Counted from the first letter of the stretch, positions 14,401 through 23,505 are shown. The stretch is DNA of 64,000 bases from Holothuria scabra (GCA_037179385.1 CM074187.1:2294001-2358000); one strand, 5' to 3'. Translations and numbers: made by a program. The notes: generated by a model not told the origin, from the letters alone.

Positions 14401-17400
14401 TGAAACATTTTGGAAAAGTTGGTAAGGTAGAGTTTTTCTTGTGAGATTCCTGCTGTTATTTTGTGACTTCCTCTATCATTTCTTAGTATTCAAAATAATT
14501 TGATGCAAAGCTCTTTTTTTAAATAAAGGAACAGCTTAGTCATCAATTTAGTTTAAGTAATGAATATTCATGGTTTTTATTTTACCCTTAGGTAATGCCA
14601 ATTTCTCAGTGAGTGTTCAAACTGATGGGAGTGTGGAAGAGGAAAGTAAAGAATTAGTGGAAAGCTACAAAGCGGAAGTAGTAAAATTACAAGCAGAATT
14701 GAGAAAACATGTAAGTAAATTTTACAAATCAAGTGAAATTTAGTTAACATAATTTTTGAAGAACTCACAAAACTGTTTAAAATTTCATGATAGTTGGTGA
14801 ATATATTAAAGTTATAATGATAAGTTATAGTCAAAAAGCCTTTTTGTGCTCTCAAGATACCATTGTGTGATGGTTATAATTTTTGAAGATCTTGGATGTC
14901 AATCTGTTGTAATTTTTGGATCAGAACATTTTTTTTTCATTTTCAGTCTAGTATTAGTATTAATAACACTTGTGTATAAATGAAGAACAAAGTTGCATGA
15001 GTTATCAAAAAGATTACAATATGTGAGATAAAAAGCAATTTAAATTCATAAAAATAAATGAGATTTGTGCAAATATTTAAAGCTAAAAGTGATAAGAATG
15101 ACCAGAATCAATTTTACAGGGTTCTCAATATTCAGGATTTTTCAGTTTTTGTGCTTGATGTGTGAATTAATTCAGAGTTCTCTATTTTGTTCATGTATTA
15201 TCAATCTGTATGGTTTTTATTGCATTTAGTCAAAAGGCTTATATAGTGTGCATAAAGTCACTTGTTATTTTTCTTCATTTCATTTGTCACAGTACCAAAT
15301 ATACTTTAAGGAAGACAATTCATTATGCAGAAAACAGTACCTTTGTAGAAAAAATTTTTCACACGACCATAAGTATGTATTCCATCTGTTTCTTTTGTTA
15401 AGGCTGAGGAAATTAAGACCAAGGAGGCTCTCTTTGAGGTTAATTTAAATAACCTTAGACAGAAACATGAAAAACAATTAGATGAAGAATTCCAGAGGCA
15501 TGAGAGAAATTTGGATGAGAAGTTGACGCAAGCTCGGACTATGTGGGAAGGTATACAGCAACACAAGGAGAGTAAACATGCTCAACATTTGGATGCTCTC
15601 ACAAAGCAGTGGATCCAGGAGAAAAAACAACTGGAGAAAGAGCACGAGATGGAGATAAAACAAAGAATTGATGAGGCAGTGAAGGATTCAGAGACCATTA
15701 TGAGAAAGGTATTGAAAATTGTCTAGGGTTAATGGTTAATTCTGAATTATGTATTTCTTTATCCTTTTATGGGTGCAAGCACATGTATTTAGACTTTATG
15801 TGAAAGACAAACTTGTTAGGTATTAATTATTTTGTTTACAATGAACCAAGGTGGCATAGAATTGAGGTAGCTGCTTGTAATGTTAAGCTTGGATGTATTT
15901 CTTGCTAATGCCTATGGCGAGCCAAATACCTGATAATTTGATAAACCTGGTTTGTCGACCCATAAGCCAAGTTTTATTTGATAAACCAAGATTATCATTG
16001 ATAAACCAGGTTTATCCAATGATAAACCAGGTCAAAAAACCTGGTTTATCAGTCAATAAACTTGGTTTAACGGTCGATAAACCTGGTTTATCAAATTTTT
16101 GGGCATTTGGCTTGCCAAAAGTACATACCCTAAGATAGTAATTGTGTCATTTGGAGGGAGAAAGGTGGAAAGCAGCAGAGAGTTTCGCAAAGTTTGTTTA
16201 AATATTAAAGCAGATTTTTATTAGTCCATTTCCTCACTCCTTAGATGTTCAATGCAGACATTACAAATGTCAAAGAGGAAGTGATGAGCAAGGAAAGAAA
16301 GTGGATCCGAGAAAAGGAATCTTTAGAAGAACAACTCAGAATTGTAAAAGAGGAATTGAAGTATTCCAGGTCAGAGGTCAACAGGCTGGCTGATGATGAT
16401 AATTGTAGTGAGGGTCTACAGCAACAAGTATCCGAATTGAGAGGCAAGCTTTGTCGGATGGAACAGGAAAAACAACACTTGGAGCATAAATTTAACAAAG
16501 ATTTAAGTTATATGAAAACAAGGTAATCATTAAAAGTCTTGTCTAAAAGTTTAATTAATTCTAGTGTGTTGGTCTTTTGGAAAGCATTTGTTCCACATTA
16601 AAAATTACATATAATATTTTTCATAAGGTAGAAAAGGTGATCATTCAGTGTTGGCTCATCTTTGTCTCTCTGTGACACAGATTTTTTTCAAAGATCTCAC
16701 AGTTGATATAATTGAATTGCTTAGCAGAAACCAAATTTTCTTATATTTCAATCCATAAGTCAAATAAGCATAGTTATTTCAACATTTTGTGTTTTGTAAT
16801 AGCTTAATGAGCTCGATAGTCTCAAGTATTTTTTACTATGAGCTTTAGCAATGAAGGAAGCCACCTGTGTCAGGGGTTTTTCTATCTTTTTTCATTGACA
16901 TACCCCTCAAGATCTCAAGTATGTATGACCTCAGATGTGTAATAAAGGTCTGAAAACATTGCAATGATTTTATTATAACTGAAATACCATTAGCCAATCT
17001 TGCATACTGCAGAATTTAATGTAAAACAATGAACAAAGAACTTTGTAGGTGCACACAAAACAAGAAGCAGGAAGCTGAAATCATCAATGAAAAGATAAGT
17101 TATTGAGAAACTGTTTAGATTGGTCAAAAGATTTTATGGCCTTGATTTCCATAGGATGCAAACTTGACAGGGTAGGTTGCATAGTTGAAAGTTGATTACC
17201 CCCAAATTTTGTTAGAAAAACTAGACAATCTTTGAATACGCAGGAAGGTGTAAAGAAAGCGCTACCATTCACAAGATATAAAGAGGTTGCTCGTATAAGA
17301 CGTGATACAAAGTTTAAAACTGAAAAGCAATGAACAGTAATTTGAAGTCAATGCATTTTCTAATATGAACCAATGTAAGTTTTCAAAAGTGAAGTCATGT

Positions 17401-20400
17401 GAGAGAAGTGATTTACCCTTAAACAAATCTAATGACAACATTCTTAATCTTTTGAAACCTTTTTAGAATCTTAGTATGCAGCTTTATCAGGTAGAATTAC
17501 CACTACCTGTGAAGAGATCAGAAACATCAATCTTTCAGTACTTGAAATGTACTTAAAAATGACTAAATCCTCTTCAAGCACTAGAAATTGATTGACAAAT
17601 CACTTTGCTCTTATTGTTTGGCTGTTGTTGACTTTTCTCCTTAATGATGGTCTCCGTCTTTTATCACAGAGTAATCTTTTATCAAGAAGCTCTGTTGAAA
17701 ACATCTGTACAGCCAGTACATGTGAAATGATTTGATGGTTATTGATCAAAGCAATGGTTCAGCTACATTTTAAGTTGTACAATTCCAGTTTTTACTTTGA
17801 ATTTCTCCATAATCAAAGTTGTGTCCAATTTGTAAACCAACATGTATCTTAAATTTCCTTGATGGTACTGATTGTTCCTGAAATAGTGAATATGTTTTTG
17901 CTTGCAAAGGAATGAAAAGAAACACTGTGCCCTTTTAAAACATGGAACCTGGTCAGGACAAGTTGAAATTAATTTTGCTCTCTTTGGGAGCTGCCATTAT
18001 GAAATTAATATGCAAATCATCCTTACAACTCTCTCAGATGTAAGAGAGGGCAAAAGCAATTGTCCTCACTGCCTAATCCCTCCGAGTTAAGAGAAATTTC
18101 AGGTATTACAACATGAAATTTAAGTGTTGACTATGCGCATAGCTCAAAGGAGGTCCAAGTGTTATTTTTCCTTCGCTTACAGCTTCCAGGAATTGCATTC
18201 TTCAACTTTTATTTTGTAATGCAGGAAGGATGTAATTAATCATTTCAACATGAAATGAATGTAACATATTTGTTTTACTTTTTGTTAGGGATAACATTCT
18301 CCAAGAGTGAAGTTAGTTGAATAGTTAGATGAGGTCATTTTGTTTTCCAACCGATTGGTTCTTGTCAGGCCAGCCACTTTTCCAGCTACCTTTCTGACTT
18401 GTTTTCCCTACTCCGTTGCCTAGGCTGAGCACCAAGTACACGGGTAGTAGGTTCCTTATTAAAAGCCTTTGGTATGACAGTAGTGAAAAGCCTTGAACTA
18501 CGTATTTGGTAAAGGGGTTATCAATTTTGATTGTGGTTTCATTTTGTTTCGTAGAATGAAAGAAGCCAATGCGCTAACATCTGAATCCCTTGAGACTCGT
18601 TTGAATGATTTACGTAGATCCAAACATAGGAGCAGCTCTCTGAAGAGCATGTCAGATGATGCAAAGCTCAGCGGAAGCGGAACTGATGTTGAGGAGGCAA
18701 GTGTACAGGTGAAGTTGACATTGCTTTCACCAGGCTTTATAGTCAAAAGATTCAAAGATATACACTAAATAACATTGGAAATGAATTCTAACAGTCCAGT
18801 TCCTTTTTTCCTGTCTTCCTATCTTCATAGGACATTCTTGAGATGAGATATAAAAATGCTGAAATTTATTCACTTAAAACAAATTTGTTGGTTTTGCAAT
18901 AATTTATGACTTTCGTGTTGTACAACTGACAAAAATTGATTTGTTTCTTTTTAAAATTAGAAATGTTTTTATGGCCTAGAACACTTCATGTTTACTTGCA
19001 TAGCATGTTGCACAGAGAGGGCTAAGTTAATTGCATCACCCCATAAGAGTAAGAGTGCCATAACACCTTGTGCAAGGTGCAGTAACTTTCAGAAAAACAA
19101 AGATTAAAATTTGAGAAGTACAACAATGACATTACAAATTAATGCACAATGTGCCATTTTAATTTAAGTGAGTAAGCTTCAACATTTAGTATCTCGGCTC
19201 TAGAATGTCCTATGAAGATGGGAGTTGGACTGTTAGAATTCATTTTTCATGCTGTTTAATAATATGTTTTTTTAATTTTTTGACTGGAGATACACTTTAA
19301 TGTTTTGACACACGTTTCCAATGGGAATACGTAACTCCATGGTAAATTCCTATGTACCATATTTAGTTCATGTAATTACTTCAATTTATACCAGCTGAAG
19401 TTCATGGATTCATTAACAAAAATGTATGAGGAACCATTAAAGTAATGTTAATGTGTTCTCTAAACGCAAAGGGGAAATATATTCTTTTGTATTGTATTGT
19501 TTTATATTTTTTCCTTAATATTCTGACAGTTTACCAATTTTCCACTATGGATCAATCCAGGGTTATATACCTGTTTGCAAATAAGCTTTTGCTTTGAGTC
19601 AGCTTGGATTAGGCACCAATCCAATGTGTATCTCATATAAGAGTTTCTCATGAAAAAATGGACTGTAGTTGTAACACTGGTTGGTTTGTTTCAGCATTTT
19701 AAGTAATTTTTACTGATATTTAAAATATTAAATAAAGTTTGCTAGCCCATCAGTAATTTAAATTCTGCTGCTGATGTTCGTAAAGTATGTTTATTGTTGA
19801 TGCTTGTTTATTTATGTTGCTACTTATTTGACATTTGTTTTGAACTTGTTACCTTTGGTTCTCCTTGAACAGACTGTCAGCCAACCAGACAACCATGCTG
19901 ATTGCTTGCAGGAGCTGAGGAACCAGTACCTTAACACAGTAGCACAGATCAGAGGTTTGTCACTATTCTATTATTCATGACACATGTTCTGAACAGTACA
20001 ATAGGGCTTTCTGGGGGGTTCTGTAGAACCTGTAAAATATTTCTGGGCAAGCACTGAGTGCAACCTGTGGGGGACAGTTTTTGCTGCCTGCAGCTCCCTG
20101 CAGAAGGCCCAAGCCTCACTCTATCTCACTGGTATCTTAGCCGAAACACACAAAAGTACCATACATCCAACAGGGAAGTTCCACACAAAACTCCACAAAT
20201 TTCATCCAGATTTTTGGACTGCCCACAGAAATTTTTCCTCAGTGGAATGAAATTTTTGCAAAAGCAAGCAGGCCTTAAAATTCAATTTTCCCACTCAAAA
20301 GCCAAAATGGCCTTTGTAACCAACAAGTTCTTGGTTTAAAACGATGGCCAAAATTCTCTCATTCAAGGCCAAAATGTAATATACTTGAAAAAAGAACAGA

Positions 20401-23400
20401 ACAAGGGATTTTACAGAATGATATGAATGATTGCTTTGCATAGCATGTGAATCAAATATCAACAGAACAGTAGGAAAGTGAAAATTGTGAATGCTCCAGC
20501 AAAAATGAAATGATGAAGGAATTGCACTCAGTATTGAATAACAGTAGTTCAACACATAGAGAGCAGCTTGACTGACACATCTTCGGCCAAAAGTGGCCTT
20601 CGATAAGTGTGTGAAAAACGCCTGTTGAAGGCCAAAACAAAATTTACAGCAGCCATCGCCTCTATGGCCTTTGTGAATTTTGAGGCCTGACAAGCTGGCA
20701 TAGCTTGCCTGGAATAAAATGACTATGCTTTTAGAAGTATATTAGCTCATGATTTAGCAAAATATTGTTTAACTAGAGGCCATATCTTACATATTATATA
20801 TTGATAATGTATTTGCTGCTGCTAAGGAAAATGCGGAATATATTCAAGGAAGAATTATTGCTAAAGAAGTTGCATGATGCAGGAAAAATAAAAGGCATTA
20901 AATATCACCTCAATTCTACAGCTGCTGTAATAAATATATTATACACTCTGTAAAATTAGTAGTCTTGATTCTTCTTCCCTCTTAACAATGTGTATTCAGT
21001 TGCTGTGATGTAAACCTTTGAGATCTTATTTATTTGTTGTAATTTATTGCTCAAACACATGTGATTTCCTCCATGTTTAACTCATGTTAGTTACATGCTT
21101 GTTTCCTTCTGAAATTTATCAGTTTACGTGGCCTTGGGTCATGGGTCATATTTATTCTGGACACAACATATTATGTGATTAGCAGGAAAGCAGCTTCCTA
21201 ATGATGAACAGGGATAAAAAAATGTATCAAGGTATTCACCTGCGTGCCACCTGACTAAGCAGGTTTGCTGACGGGGAAGGGAGTCACAGACTCATGTAAT
21301 CCCCCAGGTGTTGACACTTTGGAAAAGAATGAAGAAAACAAAAGTAAAGGAATTGCCATCATTGGTTTATCTACCATTTTCCATTTCATAAATTATTTGC
21401 ATCAGTTTACTGCTTAGCAGAGCGATGTAATATAAAAATGGGAGATAGAACCATAGAATTACTTTTTGAATTTTTGTGTCACAAAGTCTTGTAATTTAAG
21501 AGTTTATGTACTCTTGAAATGCTTATTCTTCCCAGTGTGTTTAAATATCTTGACTTAACTTACAAAAGTCTTCCCTGTTGCTATGGCATTCTCTTCATGC
21601 AGACACTGTGACAGGTCCAAAATTGTCACACAACTTCTTCCTTATGTGTCAAAGGCTAAAAAAGATAAAGAAGAAATTACTTTGTGTGACAAAATTGAAA
21701 GATATCATAACTAATTTTTTTGTTTAGAGTTTTACAGTGAAAGTGTCTCAGAATGATATTCCGATGGAAAATGAACTGTAGCAGGTATTGTTCCTTGAAA
21801 CCTTATTTTATTGTCTTTGTGTCTTGTATTTTTATGCAGCCGATGTGATGCAGCATGTTTCTGAAGTCAGAGAACATTGCCAGCAAACTGTCAGAATGGA
21901 AGTGGAAAAGGCCCGAAACTCAACGGCCAAACGATTAAGAGAACATTTTACCCTCTGTCTGAAAAATCAGCTTGAAGAAGATAAAAAGAGAGCCAGGTAA
22001 CATGAAGTGGCAAACTTGGTTGACTTAAAGCAAGATGATAGAGTATCACCCTAATGTTTTATAGAGATTGCTTAACCTGTGTATGGCAGTCTGCTGCTGG
22101 TTGACCCTGGACTCGTCCTCTCTCAACTACGAGGGATGCAAGTCTGAGCCAGCTGAAACTATTGCAAGTGTTTATGGTTGAGAATGAATGATCTATTGAT
22201 GACTAGAGCCATTTTCTTTGTAAACCATGTTGATGCATTTTAAGCACAATGTTTCCCTTTATATCTTGGGTGAGTATTTCAAGATACGAGAAGACAAAGT
22301 TATTTGTTTTGTACAGAGAGTGATGCCATAGTGATGGTCATGCATACATTAAAACCCTGATGCAATGTCCATGAAAGAAATATGAAAAATCATATTACAA
22401 GTACTGGGAGTGTCTGACTGTAACTTGTAAAACTCTTCTGTGTGCTGTTGCCACTAGATCCTTGTGTACAGAAGACTATAATTTTAGTTAATGAATGTTA
22501 TAATATCTTAAATTAACAATGAACACATATTTTTTCAGAAACGACAAACGAAGGCAGAGTGCTACTTTCATGTTGAGTGCCCTCAATAGATTTATGGAAA
22601 CTAAACTGGAGGATGAAGCCTCTGATAACACTGAAACTGATAGAGATGTGATTGACGAATCCCAGGGAACTTCTGGAGACACCAAAGGAGTCTTATCCTC
22701 CAAAGAACAAGAGCAACGTGGAAAATCAAGACACAGGAATAATTCTGTGCATTTTGATTCTGAACTACCTCCCAGCTGTAATTTTAATAACATTCAAGAA
22801 AGAAATAAAAGTCAGCCTACTGCTGGACTGCTTGAAAATTTACCAACAGAGGATGATGAAGACCTTCTTCAAAGAACCTTTGATCGGTTGAGTGTATTAG
22901 ATGGAAGCTCAGACTCAGATTCAGTCATGAGAAGCAATAGTCCCGTCGAGGATTTTCATTCTTTAGAAGAGGTGTCCTTGTCTGCCTCTCATAGTTCAAT
23001 TGAGCTGGAACAGATTCTTCAAAGAAATGATCAGAGGATGATAGCAAAGAATGTGACTTCTTCTGGTGGTCATTGGTCAAGTGTACCTCTTAGTAACTTG
23101 AAAGGATCTTCTAAAACTACTAGTAGACATAAGACTATCTCTACTGAAAGAAGGGCTCCAAATGAACGTAATATTACAACCAGAGAGAATTGTGGCCAAT
23201 CTAGTGGTAGGAATGCTCAGTCGAGAACAAAATCACAAAGTGATGCAGTCATTAGGTCAACAGGAAAAGAATCTAAAAGTGATGGAAGACATCGGAGGCA
23301 GTCAGATTTACAAAGTTTAGATCATTTTGTTCCATTAACTCAGACTGACAGATCAGAAAGGTATAAAGAGTTTGATGATCTTACCAGGCCAATTCCTTTA

Positions 23401-23505
23401 GTCACACGGCAGACTCAGACAGCAAAACCTAAATCATCAGTCAATCTTTCTGCTGCATCAGTTACGACAGAGTATAATGATTTACCAGACAACATAAGAC
23501 ATTAA
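1849..23505 (+). CDS. CEP152: CEP152 homologue (centrosomal protein of 152 kDa, Asterless family), 5'-partial, 20 exons
   Basis: This is a coiled-coil scaffold around the proximal centriole. In the known family the N-terminus recruits PLK4, the kinase that starts centriole duplication, and C-terminal segments bind CEP63/CEP57. Twenty exons join with canonical GT/AG sites and matching phases to 1,493 codons plus TAA at 23503. Residues ~1-200 are hydrophilic and disordered. Residues ~205-1090 are heptad-rich, Glu/Lys/Gln-rich coiled coil. Residues ~1093-1190 are a conserved block (LRNQYLNTVAQIRADV, then ARNSTAKRLREHF). The tail is Ser-rich and disordered. I recognised the family from MQILYQARGRELEQLTGQL near residue 215, from LEESQRQCRDLLGQGSFQEV across exons 5-6, and from the C-terminal LRxQY block, each collinear with vertebrate CEP152. 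The start codon and acidic PLK4-binding segment are not in the window. Human CEP152 is about 1,700 residues, so roughly the first 100-200 residues are probably missing. Identification is from recalled family sequence, not a search. Confidence 0.88.
2988..3143 (+). CDS. CEP152: CEP152 exon 2, residues 205-256
   Basis: Acceptor CTTTCAG, donor G|GTACTG, phase 1 in and phase 1 out. It encodes QMQILYQARGRELEQLTGQL followed by a heptad segment ending in LNHQLALAQ. This corresponds to the start of the main coiled coil of vertebrate CEP152 and is one of the best family signatures in the gene. Confidence 0.88.
3326..3486 (+). repeat. SINE-like interspersed repeat, copy 1
   Basis: Shares the string GGAACCTACTGCCATT, then AAGCAATGGAGTAAGGAAAA, CAAGCCAGTGAGCCACAAC and a tail of the CATCTAACTAACT type with copies at 7748, 10044, 11520, 12700 and (inverted) 18335. 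About 150 bp, intron 2. It has no coding capacity, and the RNA ancestor is not recognised. Confidence 0.75.
3723..3862 (+). CDS. CEP152: CEP152 exon 3, residues 257-303
   Basis: The acceptor TTAG ends at 3722; the donor GAG|GTTTGA is a weak but valid GT. It encodes coiled coil (GEKDGLATSYEQTKQLL, then Gln/Ala-rich heptads ending AAKEE) and ends in phase 0. The donor lies only 22 bp before a hairpin MITE. Confidence 0.84.
3884..3978. mobile_element. 95-bp hairpin MITE in intron 3
   Basis: The ends are imperfect inverted repeats. The left reads GGGGCCTGTTCCACAAAGAT then TTACGCAAGATCTT; the complement of the right end reads GGGGGGCGTTCCACAAAGAG then TTACGCACAATCTT. It would fold into one long hairpin with a short loop. 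It starts 22 bp after the donor of exon 3. Elements with GGGGCCTGTTCCACAAAG-type ends are common in marine animal genomes (recalled, not searched). Confidence 0.8.
4867..5067 (+). CDS. CEP152: CEP152 exon 4, residues 304-370
   Basis: Acceptor CCTCCAG, donor AAG|GTAAAG, 67 codons in phase 0. It encodes a continuous coiled coil with LARVREQQDTVLAEMQRR, collinear with the LQRAREQHESIV region of vertebrate CEP152. Confidence 0.87.
5068..6660 (+). other. CEP152 intron 4
   Basis: 1.6-kb intron. A TGTTTGTGTG-rich run lies near 5220-5275. Nothing else recognised. Confidence 0.7.
6661..6808 (+). CDS. CEP152: CEP152 exon 5, residues 371-420
   Basis: Acceptor CTCTTTCAG, donor CAAG|GTGTGT, phase 0 in and phase 1 out. 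It encodes LNRLTAQLEESQRQCRDLL, closely matching the family's NKLTRSLEESQKQCAHLL segment. Confidence 0.88.
7292..7383 (+). CDS. CEP152: CEP152 exon 6, residues 420-450
   Basis: Acceptor CAACAG, donor CAG|GTAAAT. This is a short exon continuing GSFQEVQNLHHQLQTVEHA, a match to the GSVQEVAQLQFQLQQA stretch of vertebrate CEP152. It closes in phase 0. Confidence 0.86.
7748..7920 (+). repeat. SINE-like interspersed repeat, copy 2
   Basis: Same family as the copy at 3326: GGAACCTACTCCCATTTTGC, then AAGTAAGGAAAACAAACC, AGTGAGCCACAACTGG and CATCAAACTAACTAAC. Intron 6, followed by a short (TA)n run near 7955-7970. Confidence 0.75.
8000..8154 (+). CDS. CEP152: CEP152 exon 7, residues 451-502
   Basis: Acceptor GCTGATAG, donor CAAG|GTGATT, phase 0 in and phase 2 out. 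It begins with heptads (NEVTDLKQQLQAVESAISLG) and then passes into a polar linker with a Trp (KEDWNTPRTSA). Confidence 0.82.
8967..9150 (+). CDS. CEP152: CEP152 exon 8, residues 502-563
   Basis: Acceptor ATTTTAG, donor AAA|GTAAGT, phase 2 in and phase 0 out. It encodes coiled coil (IEGLKTELARTLINNKNKRN and a Lys/Glu-rich tail ending MEKELK). Confidence 0.84.
9407..9797. mobile_element. 391-bp MITE with terminal inverted repeats, intron 8
   Basis: The left end reads CCACGGACTTATATACATGG then ACAGAGCATG. The complement of the right end reads CCACAGACTTCCTATCCATG then GACAGAGCATAC. TTGAGA directly precedes the left end (9401-9406) and directly follows the right end (9798-9803), a candidate 6-bp target-site duplication (7 bp if the next C is counted). 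No ORF. The superfamily is not assigned. Confidence 0.78.
10044..10190 (+). repeat. SINE-like interspersed repeat, copy 3
   Basis: CTAAAGACTTTGAAAATGG precedes the shared GGAACCTACTGCCATTGTGC core, then GCAATGGAGTTAGGAAAAC and CAAGCCAGTGAGTGG. Intron 8. Same orientation as the gene. Confidence 0.75.
10266..10468 (+). CDS. CEP152: CEP152 exon 9, residues 564-631
   Basis: Acceptor ATCACAG, donor GAGAG|GTAATC, phase 0 in and phase 2 out. It encodes coiled coil ending AELKRQMADMVSDNDEDKR, collinear with the QMRQMVQDFDHDKQ motif of vertebrate CEP152. Confidence 0.87.
10469..11342 (+). other. CEP152 intron 9
   Basis: 0.87-kb AT-rich intron. No repeat or gene recognised. Confidence 0.65.
11343..11471 (+). 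CDS. CEP152: CEP152 exon 10, residues 631-674
   Basis: Acceptor TATTTAAG, donor GAA|GTAAGC, phase 2 in and phase 2 out. It encodes RCQNTCMQLHEDSSRNLREE and ends EEEMTQLK, equivalent to the RCERTYQQHHE segment in vertebrates. Confidence 0.85.
11520..11670 (+). repeat. SINE-like interspersed repeat, copy 4 (diverged)
   Basis: A more diverged member: GCAAAGACTTTAATGTAATG, CATAAGCAAGGGAGTAGGC and ACCACAAATGGAAAAAAAAC align with the other copies in the same order. Intron 10. Confidence 0.6.
12000..12240 (+). repeat. possible interspersed repeat with CCTATCGTAGGAGGTGATTAA block
   Basis: A GC-richer stretch inside an AT-rich intron, containing GGGCTAGGGGTTGCAGAATA and the string CTATCGTAGGAGGTGATTAA. 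It resembles the conserved part of some invertebrate SINEs (recalled, not searched). No second copy is seen in this window. Confidence 0.35.
12385..12508 (+). CDS. CEP152: CEP152 exon 11, residues 674-715
   Basis: Acceptor GTTCTAG, donor GAG|GTGAGA, phase 2 in and phase 0 out. It encodes ELDKVKQLYIKVCEEKNGIE, closely matching the ELDKLNKEV...YLEVCREKDNLE segment of vertebrate CEP152. Confidence 0.88.
12700..12850 (+). repeat. SINE-like interspersed repeat, copy 5
   Basis: CTGCCATTGTGCTTGTTGCT, AAGCAGTGGAGTAGGGAAAA and GCCGGTGAGCCACAACCGG match the family core. Intron 11. Its 3' part overlaps a 49-bp tandem duplication. Confidence 0.75.
12832..12935. repeat. 49-bp tandem duplication
   Basis: Two adjacent copies start ACTGAGCCATACAA at 12832 and 12881, differing by about two substitutions. 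They carry the end of SINE-like copy 5 plus adjoining intron sequence, so this is a recent local slippage event. Confidence 0.85.
13088..13195. repeat. (AAT)n microsatellite with repeat-like flank
   Basis: About 8 AAT units are followed by GGAAATTTATAATGTGCAC, then AAAAAGCGCTCATGGCGCAT. A microsatellite joined to a GCGCTCATGGCGC palindrome-like segment suggests the 3' end of a retroposon, but no second copy is seen here. Intron 11. Confidence 0.5.
13405..13542 (+). CDS. CEP152: CEP152 exon 12, residues 716-761
   Basis: Acceptor CATCCAG, donor AAG|GTATTT, 46 codons in phase 0. It encodes a highly charged helix (VKEKCDADKEVALEDLRLSL, ending EEMLKKK). Confidence 0.84.
14260..14395 (+). CDS. CEP152: CEP152 exon 13, residues 762-807
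   Basis: Acceptor GTCACAG, donor AATG|GTAAGT, phase 0 in and phase 1 out. It encodes LEIARHEWINSDGKQ and REWEVKVEQEVESRLHQL, a Trp-containing charged helix typical of the central region. Confidence 0.85.
14592..14710 (+). CDS. CEP152: CEP152 exon 14, residues 807-846
   Basis: Acceptor CCCTTAG, donor CAT|GTAAGT, phase 1 in and phase 0 out. It encodes SVSVQTDGSVEEES, a linker resembling the CGSQTDQV linker of vertebrate CEP152, then a short helix. Confidence 0.84.
15403..15708 (+). CDS. CEP152: CEP152 exon 15, residues 847-948
   Basis: Acceptor TTGTTAAG, donor AAG|GTATTG, 102 codons in phase 0. The whole exon is coiled coil rich in His, Gln, Glu and Lys (KQLDEEFQRHERNLDEKLTQ, KQWIQEKKQLEKEHEMEIKQ). 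Confidence 0.86.
15915..16117. mobile_element. 203-bp palindromic element made of GATAAACC half-sites
   Basis: The ends are inverted: TGGCGAGCCAAATACC at the left, and TGGCAAGCCAAATGCCC as the complement of the right, both followed shortly by ATTTGATAAACC. Between them are five GATAAACC and three GGTTTATC strings plus several one-base variants. Two form perfect palindromes, GATAAACCAGGTTTATC and GATAAACCTGGTTTATC. No ORF. Intron 15 of CEP152. Confidence 0.8.
16245..16522 (+). CDS. CEP152: CEP152 exon 16, residues 949-1041
   Basis: Acceptor CTCCTTAG, donor ACAAG|GTAATC, phase 0 in and phase 2 out. It encodes coiled coil (KERKWIREKESLEEQLRIVK; LQQQVSELRGKLCRMEQEKQ). Confidence 0.86.
16523..18334 (+). 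other. CEP152 intron 16, unique part
   Basis: AT-rich intron sequence. No exon with coding character was found between 16522 and 18555. Nothing recognised before the inverted SINE-like copy. Confidence 0.6.
18335..18485 (-). repeat. SINE-like interspersed repeat, copy 6 (inverted)
   Basis: The complement reads GGAACCTACTACCCGTGTAC, CAACGGAGTAGGGAAAAC and ACCAATCGGTTGGAAAAC, matching the family. It is the only copy opposite to the gene, in intron 16 about 70 bp before exon 17. Confidence 0.72.
18555..18708 (+). CDS. CEP152: CEP152 exon 17, residues 1041-1092
   Basis: Acceptor TTTCGTAG, donor CAG|GTGAAG, phase 2 in and phase 0 out. It encodes a Ser/Arg-rich linker (SLETRLNDLRRSKHRSSSLK) with several potential phosphosites, breaking the coiled coil before the C-terminal conserved block. 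Confidence 0.82.
18709..19872 (+). other. CEP152 intron 17
   Basis: 1.16-kb AT-rich intron. Nothing recognised. Confidence 0.65.
19873..19954 (+). CDS. CEP152: CEP152 exon 18, residues 1093-1120
   Basis: Acceptor TGAACAG, donor AGAG|GTTTGT, phase 0 in and phase 1 out. It encodes LQELRNQYLNTVAQIR, equivalent to LEELRGQYIKAVKKIK in vertebrates. This opens the most conserved C-terminal block. Confidence 0.88.
19955..21839 (+). other. CEP152 intron 18
   Basis: 1.9-kb intron. Apart from the possible inverted-repeat element at 20264-20696, nothing recognised. Confidence 0.6.
20264..20696. mobile_element. possible 430-bp inverted-repeat element, intron 18
   Basis: CAGGCCTTAAAATTCA near 20268 is inverted relative to TGAATTTTGAGGCCTGA near 20674. 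Several GGCCAAAA/GGCCTTTG strings lie between, giving further internal inverted symmetry. No target duplication was found, so this is weaker than the other MITE calls. Confidence 0.4.
21840..21996 (+). CDS. CEP152: CEP152 exon 19, residues 1120-1172
   Basis: Acceptor TTATGCAG, donor CCAG|GTAACA, phase 1 in and phase 2 out. It encodes ADVMQHVSEVREHCQQTVRM and ARNSTAKRLREHFTLCLKNQ, collinear with the vertebrate block CDMLRYIQESKERAAEMVK...ARKMRKYYLICLQQ. Confidence 0.88.
22539..23505 (+). CDS. CEP152: CEP152 terminal exon 20, residues 1172-1493, stop TAA
   Basis: Acceptor TTTTTCAG; the stop is TAA at 23503-23505. The first ~25 residues (RRQSATFMLSALNRFMETKL) continue the conserved block, resembling the ATMAKLLETP segment of vertebrates. 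The remaining ~300 residues are disordered and rich in Ser, Thr, Asp, Arg and Gln, with no domain I recognise. In vertebrates this side of the protein contacts CEP63/CEP57; whether that holds here cannot be seen. Confidence 0.86.

Noticed and set aside
22488..22793. Minus-strand open frame opposite the last CEP152 exon
   Set aside because: Shadow of the real coding strand, which has correct splice phase and a terminal stop.
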